This document shows positions 47,913 through 54,974 of a DNA stretch of 64,000 bases, piece by piece. The notes under the pieces were generated by a model. The model had not been told where the DNA came from. It saw only the letters and a program-made list of their open reading frames with translations, and searched no databases. The DNA comes from Allobosea sp039673065. Its GTDB lineage: Bacteria > Pseudomonadota > Alphaproteobacteria > Rhizobiales > Beijerinckiaceae. The stretch's first letter is position 1, and every line of letters starts with the position of its first letter. The translations under genes were made by a program, and so were the position numbers. Location of the stretch: positions 1-64,000 of the forward strand of contig NZ_JBDJKW010000008.1 of the NCBI RefSeq assembly GCF_039673065.1. The letters are read 5' to 3'.

Positions 47913-47959
47913 GGTCATGGGTTCCGGGCTCGCCGCTGCGCGGCGCCCCGGAATGACGG
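47913..47959. repeat. REP-like palindrome, copy A
   Basis: The sequence reads GTCATGGGTTCCGGGCTCG, an inner CCGCTGCGCGGCG, then CCCCGGAATGAC. Outer arms can pair, and the centre forms its own hairpin. Copies at 48077-48120 and 48196-48239 have the same outer arms in opposite orientation but a different centre. Confidence 0.7.
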
Positions 47960-48060
47960 CGCGACAGGCTGAAAGACCGCCTGTCGATCCGGCAGGGGAC
48001 GCAACGCGCGTGATGCACGCCGCTCGCCGTAATGCCCGCCGCTCGGCAGGCCGCATCACG

Positions 48061-48300
48061 CCCCGGAACCACCGCCGTCATTCCGGGTCGGGCCGAAGGC
48101 CCGAGCCCGGAACCCATGACCACGCGGCCGCTCCAGCCCCCACGCCGGGTGACACCCCGCCGCCGGCCGCCCTCACTTCGCCCCGGACCAACCCCGTCAT
48201 TCCGGGGCGGGCCGAAGGCCCGAGCACGGAACCCATGACCACGCCGCCGCTCCAGCCGACACGCCGGGCGACACCCCGCTCCCGACCGACCCCACACTTG
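48061..48300. repeat. Two tandem 120-base units with internal palindromes
   Basis: 48061-48180 and 48181-48300 are direct repeats in exact 120-base register: both begin CCCCGGA, carry GTCATTCCGGG and GGAACCCATGACCACGC at the same offsets, and continue with similar CCGCTCCAGCC and CACGCCGGG stretches. The second half of each unit has diverged more than the palindrome half. Confidence 0.7.
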
Positions 48301-48382
48301 CCCAAGCGCCCCTCTCGACAAGCGCCTGCGCAGCCGTCATTCATGCGCAAAGGTCACGAACCCTGCTCCGCGAAGGTCAGCC

Positions 48383-49603
48383 ATGCCCATGGTTTCGGAT
48401 ACCGCCGACGTCGTCATCGTGGGAGGGGCCGCGATCGGCTCGTCCGTGGCCTGCCATCTCGCCGCCGATCCCGGCTTTCGCGGCAAGGTGATCGTGATCG
48501 AGAAGGATCCGACCTACCGGCTCTCGGCCTCGGCGCTCTCGGCCGCCTCGATCCGCCAGCAGTTCTCCAGCCCGGTCAATATCCGCATCTCGCTCTTCGG
48601 CATCGAGTTCCTGCGCCGGATCGGCAGCCATCTCGCGGTCGCGGGCGAGGCGCCGTCGATCGACCTGCACGAGGGCGGCTATCTCTATGTCGCCTCCGAG
48701 GCCGGGCGGCAGATCATCGAGGATAATCAAAGGCTTCAGCAGCAGGAGGGCGCCGATGTCGCGCTTTATGCTGCAGCGATGCTGCGCAGCAAATTCGGCT
48801 GGCTGAACACCGAGGACCTCGCCTGCGGCAGCTATGGCGTCAGCGGCGAGGGCTGGTTCGACGGCTGGGCCCTGCTCCAGGCCTTCCGCAGGAAGGCCCG
48901 CTCGCTCGGCGTCGAATACCGCCAGGGCGAGGTCGCGGCCTATGTTGTCGAGGGCGGGCGCGTCACCGGCGTCGAACTCGCCGACGGCTCCCGCATCGCC
49001 TGCGCCGCCGCGGTCAACGCCTCCGGAACGCATGGCGCCCGGCTCGCCGCCACCGCCGGCGTCGCGATCCCGGTCCGCTCGATGAAGCGCTATGTCTACA
49101 GCTTCACCTGCAAGGGCGCGGTCGAGAACTGCCCGCTGCTGATCGACACCTCCGGCGCCTATGTCCGGCCTGAAGGGCAGCGCGGCGCCGACGGGCAGAT
49201 GTTCATCTGCGGCGCCTCGCCGCCGGCCGCGCTCGACCGCGAATGGATCGAGACCGACCCGGATGTCGAGGATGTCGACTGGTCCTTCTTCGAGGAGCAT
49301 GTCTGGGCGCCGCTCGCCCATCGCGTCCCGGCCTTCGAAGCGATCCGCCCCGGCCGCGCCTGGGCCGGCCCCTACGACATGAACGGGCTGGACGGCAACG
49401 CCATCCTCGGCCCGGCGGTCGGCGTGCCCAATCTCTACCTCGCCAACGGCTTCTCCGGCCATGGTTTGCAGCAGTCGCCGGCGGTCGGGCGCGGCCTGGC
49501 CGAGCACATCGCGCATGGCCGCTATCTCAGCCTCGATCTCGCCGATCTCGGCCATGCGCGTATCGTCGCCGGAAGGCCGCTGACGGAAGCCAACATCATC
49601 TGA
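48383..49603 (+). CDS. FAD-dependent oxidoreductase, DAO family
   Basis: A 406-residue flavoprotein of the glycine/D-amino-acid oxidase (DAO) superfamily. The FAD motif is VVIVGGAAIGSSVACHL at about residues 10-26, and SASALSAASIRQQFSSPVN follows where substrate-contacting residues lie in the FOXRED1/sarcosine oxidase-like group. The C-terminal NGFSGHGLQQSPAVGRGLAE is typical of the family. The substrate is not known; its proximity to aminoadipate-type genes allows pipecolate or another amino acid, but there is a 580-base gap and a different strand. A DinB-like gene follows on the same strand after 31 bases. Confidence 0.88.
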   Translation: MPMVSDTADVVIVGGAAIGSSVACHLAADPGFRGKVIVIEKDPTYRLSASALSAASIRQQFSSPVNIRISLFGIEFLRRIGSHLAVAGEAPSIDLHEGGYLYVASEAGRQIIEDNQRLQQQEGADVALYAAAMLRSKFGWLNTEDLACGSYGVSGEGWFDGWALLQAFRRKARSLGVEYRQGEVAAYVVEGGRVTGVELADGSRIACAAAVNASGTHGARLAATAGVAIPVRSMKRYVYSFTCKGAVENCPLLIDTSGAYVRPEGQRGADGQMFICGASPPAALDREWIETDPDVEDVDWSFFEEHVWAPLAHRVPAFEAIRPGRAWAGPYDMNGLDGNAILGPAVGVPNLYLANGFSGHGLQQSPAVGRGLAEHIAHGRYLSLDLADLGHARIVAGRPLTEANII

Positions 49604-49634
49604 GCCGCGAGCCGGCCGCGCGGAGGAGACGGAC

Positions 49635-50141
49635 ATGATCGACAAGGGCTTCGTCACCACCATGGCGCGCTACAACGCCTGGCAGAACGAGAACCTCTAC
49701 GGCGCCGCGGCCACGCTCGACGATGCGGCGCGCCGGCAGGAGCGCGGCGCCTTCTTCGGCTCGATCCACGGCACCTTCTGCCATCTGCTCTGGGCCGACC
49801 GCATGTGGCTGTCGCGCTTCGCCGGCACGCCGAAGCCGACCGTGCCGGGCAGCGACTCGGCCCGGATGATCGCAGGCTGGGACGAGCTCGCCGCCGAGCG
49901 CCTCTTGACCGACCGCGCCATCGCCGACTGGGCGCAAGGCGTGGACCCGGCCTGGCTGGCCGGCGATTTCAGCTGGGTCTCAGGCATCTCGCGCCGCGAG
50001 CTGACGCGCCCCGCAGCCCAGCTCGTCATGCATTTCTTCAACCACCAGACGCATCATCGCGGCCAGGTCCACGCCATGCTGACCGCGGCCGGCGCCAGGC
50101 CCGGCGACACCGACCTGATGCTGATCGACCTGCGCGCCTGA
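49635..50141 (+). CDS. DinB family protein
   Basis: A 168-residue four-helix-bundle protein of the DinB/YfiT-like superfamily. Potential metal ligands are His in GTFCHLLWADRMW and the pair in FFNHQTHHRGQVHAML, an arrangement typical of the family, which includes thiol transferases. The reaction is unknown. AGGAGA... wait-free spacing: GGAG lies seven bases before the ATG. It is co-directional with the DAO gene and ends six bases before the convergent oxyR stop. Confidence 0.88.
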   Translation: MIDKGFVTTMARYNAWQNENLYGAAATLDDAARRQERGAFFGSIHGTFCHLLWADRMWLSRFAGTPKPTVPGSDSARMIAGWDELAAERLLTDRAIADWAQGVDPAWLAGDFSWVSGISRRELTRPAAQLVMHFFNHQTHHRGQVHAMLTAAGARPGDTDLMLIDLRA

Positions 50142-50147
50142 GCGCGC

Positions 50148-51068
50148 TCACCCCGGCTCGCCGGCGCTGGCCAGCACGCCGCGCCCGACCTCGGCCAGCA
50201 GTGCGCCCAGTGCCTCGAAATCGCGACGCCGCGCCGAGGTGCGCCGCCAGACCAGCCCGATCGCCCGGCTCGGCGCCGGCTCGCCCAGCCGCGAGACCCT
50301 GACCGGCAATCCGGGCCGGATCTCGACCGGCAGCGCCATGGCCGGCAGCAGCGTCGCGCCGAAGCCGTTCGCCACCATCTGCACGATCGTCGACAGGCTG
50401 GACGCCCCGTATTGCCGCCGCGTGGCCGGACTGGCCACGCTGCAGAAGCTCAGCGCCTGGTCGCGCAGGCAATGCCCCTCCTCGAGCAGCAGCAGGTTCT
50501 CCTGCGAGAGCGCGGTCTCCGGCGTCAGCGCCGGCCCGGTCGCCGGTGCGCCGGCCGGCAGCACCAGCAGGAACGGATCGTCGAACAGATGCAGGCTCTC
50601 CAGCCCGGCGCGGTCGACCGGCAGCGAGAGCAGCGCCACGTCGAGCCGGCCGGCCGCGAGATCCTCCAGCAGCGTCGCCGTCTGCGTCTCGCGCAGGCCG
50701 AGCGCCAGCGCCGGATGGCGCGCCTGCAGCAAAGGCAGCGCCGCCGGCAGCAGATAGGGCGCGATCGAGGGGATCACCCCCAGCTCCAGCCGCCCGCTCA
50801 GCGTCTCGGAGCGCTGGCGCGCATGCTCGGCCAGGTCCTGCACCTCCATCAGGATGCGCCCCGCCCGCGCCGCGATCTCGGCGCCGGGCTCGGTCAGCGC
50901 CACGGCGTTGCGCCGTCGCTCGACCAGCTGGATGCCGAGGCGCGCCTCCAGCTCCTGCACCTGCACCGACAGCGCCGGCTGGCTGACGCCGCATTCGCGC
51001 GCGGCCCGGCCGAAATGGCGGTGGCGTGCCACCGCCGCGAAAAAGCGCAGCTGCTTCAGGGTGATCAT
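50148..51068 (-). CDS. oxyR: Hydrogen peroxide-sensing LysR regulator OxyR
   Basis: A 306-residue LysR protein with the two OxyR redox cysteines, Cys200 and Cys209, in EEGHCLRDQALSFC, spaced as in E. coli OxyR. The N-terminal helix-turn-helix is KQLRFFAAVARHRHFGRAAR with SQPALSVQVQEL. It is divergent from the catalase gene, so it most likely activates it on peroxide stress. No good Shine-Dalgarno precedes the ATG at 51068 and a candidate OxyR site begins only five bases upstream, so leaderless translation and autoregulation are possible. Confidence 0.93.
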   Translation of the reverse strand: MITLKQLRFFAAVARHRHFGRAARECGVSQPALSVQVQELEARLGIQLVERRRNAVALTEPGAEIAARAGRILMEVQDLAEHARQRSETLSGRLELGVIPSIAPYLLPAALPLLQARHPALALGLRETQTATLLEDLAAGRLDVALLSLPVDRAGLESLHLFDDPFLLVLPAGAPATGPALTPETALSQENLLLLEEGHCLRDQALSFCSVASPATRRQYGASSLSTIVQMVANGFGATLLPAMALPVEIRPGLPVRVSRLGEPAPSRAIGLVWRRTSARRRDFEALGALLAEVGRGVLASAGEPG

Positions 51069-51072
51069 ATCG

Positions 51073-51087
51073 ATAATGTAAACCTAT
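51073..51087. promoter_or_regulatory. Candidate OxyR-binding half-site between oxyR and katA
   Basis: ATAA-N7-CTAT matches one unit of the classical OxyR consensus (ATAG-N7-CTAT) with one mismatch. It lies immediately upstream of oxyR. A second adjacent unit of the tetrameric site is not evident. Confidence 0.45.
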
Positions 51088-51108
51088 CGTAGCGCCGTGA
51101 AAACGGTA

Positions 51109-51126
51109 TTGGACATGATCGTCCAA
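51109..51126. promoter_or_regulatory. TTGGAC-N6-GTCCAA inverted repeat upstream of katA
   Basis: A perfect six-base dyad with a six-base centre, about 83 bases before katA. It could be an operator; TTGGAC also resembles a -35 element, but no fitting -10 was seen at 17 bases. Confidence 0.35.
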
Positions 51127-51208
51127 ACGTCATCTTGTTTTCTCCAATTCCAGCCAGGCTGGCCGCCCGCCGGCCGGCCGGCTCACGCATCTTGTTAAGG
51201 AGGACGCG

Positions 51209-52714
51209 ATGTCGAAGACCCCGACGATGACCACGAGCGCGGGAGCGCCCGTTCCCGACAACCAGAACTCGGTCTCGGCCGGCCCGCGCGGTCCGCTGCT
51301 GCTGCAGGACTACCAGCTGATCGAGAAGCTGGCCCACCAGAACCGCGAGCGCATTCCCGAGCGCGTCGTCCACGCGAAGGGCTGGGGCGCGCACGGCACG
51401 CTGACCATCACCGGCGACATCTCGAAGTACACCAGCGCCAAGGTGCTGCAGCCGGGCGCCGAGACCCCGCTGATCCTGCGCTTCTCGACGGTCGCCGGCG
51501 AGCTGGGCGCCGCCGATGCCGAGCGCGACGTGCGCGGCTTCGCCATCAAGTTCTACACGCCCGACGGCAACTGGGACTTGGTCGGCAACAACACGCCGGT
51601 GTTCTTCGTGCGCGACCCGGTGAAGTTCCCCGACTTCATCCACACCCAGAAGCGCCACCCCAAGACCAATATGCGCTCGCCCACCGCGATGTGGGACTTC
51701 TGGTCGCTCTCGCCCGAGAGCCTGCACCAGGTCACCATCCTGATGTCGGATCGCGGCCTGCCGGTCGCGCCGATGTTCATGAACGGCTACGGCTCGCACA
51801 CCTATTCGCTGTGGAACGAGGCGGGTGAGCGCTACTGGGTGAAGTTCCACTTCAAGACCATGCAGGGCCACCGCCACTACACCAACGAGCAGGCCGAGCA
51901 GGTCATCGGCCGCACCCGCGAGAGCTACCAGGAGGAGCTCTACGGCACGATCGAGCGCGGCGAGTTCCCGAAGTGGAAGGTCCAGGTCCAGATCATGCCC
52001 GAGCTGGACGCCGAGAAGACCGCCTACAACCCGTTCGACCTGACCAAGGTCTGGCCGCATGCCGACTATCCGCCGATCGACATCGGCGTGCTGGAGCTGA
52101 ACCGCAATCCGGAGAACTATTTCGCCGAGATCGAGCAGCTCGCCTTCTCGCCCTCGAACATCGTGCCCGGCATCGGCTTCTCGCCCGACAAGATGCTGCA
52201 GGGCCGGATCTTCTCCTATGCCGACGCCCATCGCTACCGGCTCGGCACGCATTACGAGACGATCCCGGTCAACCAGCCGAAATGCCCGTTCCATCACTAT
52301 CACCGCGACGGGCAGATGAACGTCTATGGCGGCATCCGCACCGGCAATCCCGACGCCTATTACGAGCCGAACTCCTTCGGCGGCCCGGTCCAGGCTCCTG
52401 CCGCCAAGGAGCCGCCGCTGCGGCTTTCGGGCGATGCCGACCGCTACGACCACCGCGTCGGCAATGACGACTATTCGCAGCCGCGCGCTTTGTTCGAACT
52501 CTTCGATCCCGCCCAGCGCGAGCGCCTGTTCTCCAACATCGCGGCCGCGATGGGCGGCATCCCGCAGCACATCGAGGAGCGCCAGCTGGCGCATTTCGAC
52601 AAGGTCCATCCCGACTACGGCAACGGCGTGCGCCGCGCGCTGGCCCGGGCCGACGGGCGCGAGCGTCCGGCGATCTCGGTGACGCCGAACACCCCGCAGA
52701 GCGCCGCCGAGTGA
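51209..52714 (+). CDS. katA: Monofunctional haem catalase (clade 3, KatA type)
   Basis: A 501-residue small-subunit catalase that decomposes hydrogen peroxide. The catalytic His55 is in RVVHAKGWGAHG, the distal Asn in VGNNTPVFFVRD, and the haem-ligand Tyr in GRIFSYADAHRYRLG. The GWGAHG loop after the His differs from the GSGAYG or GAGAFG seen in most clade 3 catalases. AGGAGG lies five bases upstream of the ATG, an excellent ribosome-binding site. Divergent oxyR suggests peroxide induction. A strong terminator follows. Confidence 0.96.
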   Translation: MSKTPTMTTSAGAPVPDNQNSVSAGPRGPLLLQDYQLIEKLAHQNRERIPERVVHAKGWGAHGTLTITGDISKYTSAKVLQPGAETPLILRFSTVAGELGAADAERDVRGFAIKFYTPDGNWDLVGNNTPVFFVRDPVKFPDFIHTQKRHPKTNMRSPTAMWDFWSLSPESLHQVTILMSDRGLPVAPMFMNGYGSHTYSLWNEAGERYWVKFHFKTMQGHRHYTNEQAEQVIGRTRESYQEELYGTIERGEFPKWKVQVQIMPELDAEKTAYNPFDLTKVWPHADYPPIDIGVLELNRNPENYFAEIEQLAFSPSNIVPGIGFSPDKMLQGRIFSYADAHRYRLGTHYETIPVNQPKCPFHHYHRDGQMNVYGGIRTGNPDAYYEPNSFGGPVQAPAAKEPPLRLSGDADRYDHRVGNDDYSQPRALFELFDPAQRERLFSNIAAAMGGIPQHIEERQLAHFDKVHPDYGNGVRRALARADGRERPAISVTPNTPQSAAE

Positions 52715-52738
52715 GGCGCGTCCTCGGCTGACGCATCA

Positions 52739-52765
52739 GGCCGCGGCGCAAGCCGCGGCCTTTTT
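52739..52765 (+). terminator. Rho-independent terminator after katA
   Basis: A perfect 9-bp stem GGCCGCGGC/GCCGCGGCC with loop GCAA, followed by TTTTT (52761-52765). It lies 25 bases past the katA stop. Confidence 0.92.
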
Positions 52766-52847
52766 CATGCGCGGTCGTCGCCCGTGCTCGCCCCGCCGGC
52801 CGCGCCGGCTATACTCCGCCGCACCAGCCGCCGCAGGAGCCTTGCCG

Positions 52848-54056
52848 ATGACCGACCGGACCGACGCCGAAGCCCGCATCACCGCCTGGCTGGGCGAGCG
52901 CCGCGAGGCGATGATCGCCCTGCTGCGCGAACTGGTCGACACCGATTCCGGCTCGCACGACAAGGCGGGCGTCGACCGCGCCGGCGCCGTGCTCGCCCGC
53001 TTCCACGAGGCCAACGGGCTCGCCGTCGAGGTGATGCCCGACACCCGCTATGGCGACGCGATCCGCGCCACTTTGGCCAGCGAGAGCGCCAACGACCGCC
53101 GGCCGGTGCTGCTGCTCGGCCATCGCGACACCGTCTTCCCCCAAGGCGAGCCACAGCGCCGCCCCTTCACCATCCGCGAGGACCGCGCCTACGGGCCGGG
53201 CGTCGCCGACATGAAGGGCGGGCTCGTCATCGAGGCCTTCGTCGCCGCCGCCTTCGCCGCATGCGGCGGGCTCGACGCGCCGCTGGTCATGCTCACCACC
53301 AGCGACGAGGAGATCGGCTCGCCCTTCTCGCGCCCGCTGATCGAGGCCGCCGCCCGCGAGGCGCGCTGCGTGTTCAACGCCGAGCCGAGCCGCCTGCCGG
53401 TCGGCAGCGAATTCGGCCGAGACCGGCGCCAGTCGATCACCAGCGGTCGCAAGGGCGGCGTGTTCATGCGCGCCCAGTTCACCGGCCGCCCGGCCCATTC
53501 CGGCGTCAACTACGAGAAGGGCGCCTCGGCGATCGTCGATCTCGGCCACAAGATCCCGCGCCTGCAGGGGCTGACCGATCTCGACGCCGGCATCACCGTC
53601 AATGTCGGGCTGATCGGCGGTGGCCAGACCGTCAACACCATCGCGCCCGACGCCTGGTGCGAGATCGACCTGCGCTACCGCACGCCGACGCAGCGGGCGC
53701 AGATGATCGAGGCGATCCGCGCCATCGTCGAGACGCCCGCGGTCGCCGGCACCACGGCCGCGCTCACCGTCAAGGGCGAGTTCGTGCCGCTGGAGCAGAC
53801 GCCGGACTCGCTGGTGCTCTACGACATCTACCGCGAGGCCGCCGCCGGCTTCGGCATCGCGGTCACGGCGGAATACACCGGCGGCTGCGCCGATTCCGGC
53901 TTCACCGCCGCCCAGGGCTGCCCGACCCTGTGCAGCGTCGGGCCGGTCGGCGGCATGGCCCACACGCCCGACGAGTTCCTCGAGCTCGAGAGCCTCGTCC
54001 CGGCGGCGCAGACGCTGGCACTCGCCGTGATGCGCGTCGCCGCCCGCGTCGACTGA
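52848..54056 (+). CDS. M20 family metallopeptidase (carboxypeptidase G2-like)
   Basis: A 402-residue cytoplasmic zinc peptidase. Likely metal ligands and catalytic residues are His and Asp in LLLGHRDTVFP, Asp in YGPGVADMKGG, the Glu-Glu pair in TTSDEEIGSP, Glu in FNAEPSRLP and His near the end in GGMAHTPDEFLELES. The middle dimerisation domain (about 195-305) includes GRPAHSGVNYEKG. The family hydrolyses C-terminal Glu, acylated amino acids or similar; the substrate here is unknown. AGGAG lies eight bases before the ATG at 52848. There is no signal peptide. Confidence 0.92.
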   Translation: MTDRTDAEARITAWLGERREAMIALLRELVDTDSGSHDKAGVDRAGAVLARFHEANGLAVEVMPDTRYGDAIRATLASESANDRRPVLLLGHRDTVFPQGEPQRRPFTIREDRAYGPGVADMKGGLVIEAFVAAAFAACGGLDAPLVMLTTSDEEIGSPFSRPLIEAAAREARCVFNAEPSRLPVGSEFGRDRRQSITSGRKGGVFMRAQFTGRPAHSGVNYEKGASAIVDLGHKIPRLQGLTDLDAGITVNVGLIGGGQTVNTIAPDAWCEIDLRYRTPTQRAQMIEAIRAIVETPAVAGTTAALTVKGEFVPLEQTPDSLVLYDIYREAAAGFGIAVTAEYTGGCADSGFTAAQGCPTLCSVGPVGGMAHTPDEFLELESLVPAAQTLALAVMRVAARVD

Positions 54057-54091
54057 GGCCAGCGGGCGCTCCGCGCAGGGTCTGGCGCCTC

Positions 54092-54262
54092 GCGCGGCAA
54101 GGCACCGCCTGCGCGGCAAATCACCGCCCGCGCGGGAAGTCACCGCCTCGCACGGCGAGGCGCTGCCCGCGCGCGGCTCACCGCCTGCTCGGCAAGTCAC
54201 CGCATGGGCGGCAAGGCACCGCCCGCGCGACGGCTCGCCGCCCGCACGATCGCCGCCGTCAC
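54092..54262. repeat. Degenerate 19-base tandem repeat, about nine units
   Basis: Units start near 54092, 54111, 54130, 54150, 54169, 54187, 54206, 54225 and 54244, with spacings of 18-20 bases. The approximate consensus is GCGCGGCAAGKCACCGCCY. Units 1, 2, 6 and 7 are closest to it. Units are directly adjacent with no spacers. Confidence 0.75.
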
Positions 54263-54296
54263 GGTCTCGGCCCCTCCTGACCGGCCGGGGGCGCGG

Positions 54297-54370
54297 CCGC
54301 CACGCACGCCAATGCGTCCCGCCCGGCCAGCGGCCCAGCCGCCGCGCAGGCCGATGCGGCCCGCCCGGCC
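54297..54370. repeat. Pair of 32-base direct repeats, 42-base period
   Basis: 54297-54328 and 54339-54370 match at 28 of 32 positions by direct comparison; both end ATGCG(T/G)CCCGCCCGGCC. They lie between the 19-base array and the double hairpin. Confidence 0.7.
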
Positions 54371-54437
54371 GGGTGGCGGCGGGGCGGGGGAGAGAGCACG
54401 GGGCTGGCGGAGCGCCGCGAGGCGCCAGATCGACAAT

Positions 54438-54488
54438 CCGCTTCCATTGAGCCAGGAAGCGGCGCGGAAGGATTGAGCCACCTTCCGC
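54438..54488. repeat. Double hairpin with two identical nine-base loops
   Basis: Stem CCGCTTCC (54438-54445) pairs with GGAAGCGG (54455-54462) around the loop ATTGAGCCA; two bases later GCGGAAGG (54464-54471) pairs with CCTTCCGC (54481-54488) around the same loop ATTGAGCCA. Both stems are perfect 8-mers. This looks like a REP/REPIN-type element. Confidence 0.75.
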
Positions 54489-54896
54489 ACGCCCCGTGGC
54501 GCTCCGCCTTCGGCGATTTCGGACTCCGGGCCGCGCGTCCCGGCCGGGCCGCCTCGATGCCGTGGCTCCCGCGACGCCAGGTCGGCTCTTCGCCTCGTCG
54601 CGTCCCGTTTCACCACGGCGCCGGACGGCGCGGCACTCTAGCGAGCTCCTCGCGCAGGGGCCGTATTACCCCCAGGGCGGTTCCCGAAGCCTCCCGGGAG
54701 CGGGGCGTAACCCCCGCCCGCAGGCGCCGACCCCCACCCAGCCTCTGGCATACCTCCGGACGGCCGCCCCGTTTGGGTGATGGGCGAGGGGAGTATGCGG
54801 GAGGTCGGGGCGGTGGGGATAAGATTGCCGTCAAAAAGCCGCGCATGACATCGCTCAAAACGCTCTCTACAACACTCAGTAAGAGCATTAGAGATA

Positions 54897-54925
54897 TTGA
54901 AAAGCTCGGTGTTGGTGATTCTAAC
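54897..54925 (+). promoter_or_regulatory. Candidate sigma-70 promoter of the AIPR gene
   Basis: TTGAAA (54897-54902) and TCTAAC (54920-54925) are separated by 17 bases. They match the -35 and -10 consensus at 5 and 4 of 6 positions. The start codon lies 49 bases after the -10 element. Confidence 0.45.
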
Positions 54926-54974
54926 CAACAGCACGGGTCATGCGATTGATTGTTCGCTGCGCTGGGGAGACGAC

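Larger units (their letters stand above)
47803..48382. other. 580-base intergenic region filled with repeats
   Basis: No supportable gene. The region holds one REP-like palindrome (47913-47959) and a tandem pair of 120-base units (48061-48300) that each contain a further palindrome. The last 80 bases before the oxidoreductase start should carry its promoter, but no convincing -35/-10 pair was found. Confidence 0.5.
54057..54974. other. Repeat-rich non-coding region between the M20 peptidase and AIPR genes
   Basis: About 900 bases with no gene I can support; several open frames are by-products of repeats. It contains degenerate 19-base tandem units (54092-54262), a pair of 32-base repeats (54297-54328 and 54339-54370), a double hairpin (54438-54488) and, from about 54830, the AT-rich promoter segment of the AIPR gene. 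GC content falls sharply at about 54830. Confidence 0.55.

Noticed and set aside
47809..48726. Protein-coding gene across the REP-like repeats
   Set aside because: It runs through palindromes and then out of frame over the DAO gene; no coherent protein.
54092..54262. CRISPR array
   Set aside because: Units are directly adjacent, degenerate and without spacers, and no cas gene is in the window.
54197..54616. Protein-coding gene in the repeat region (minus strand)
   Set aside because: The frame reads through the repeats and the double hairpin; composition is repeat-driven and there is no ribosome-binding site.
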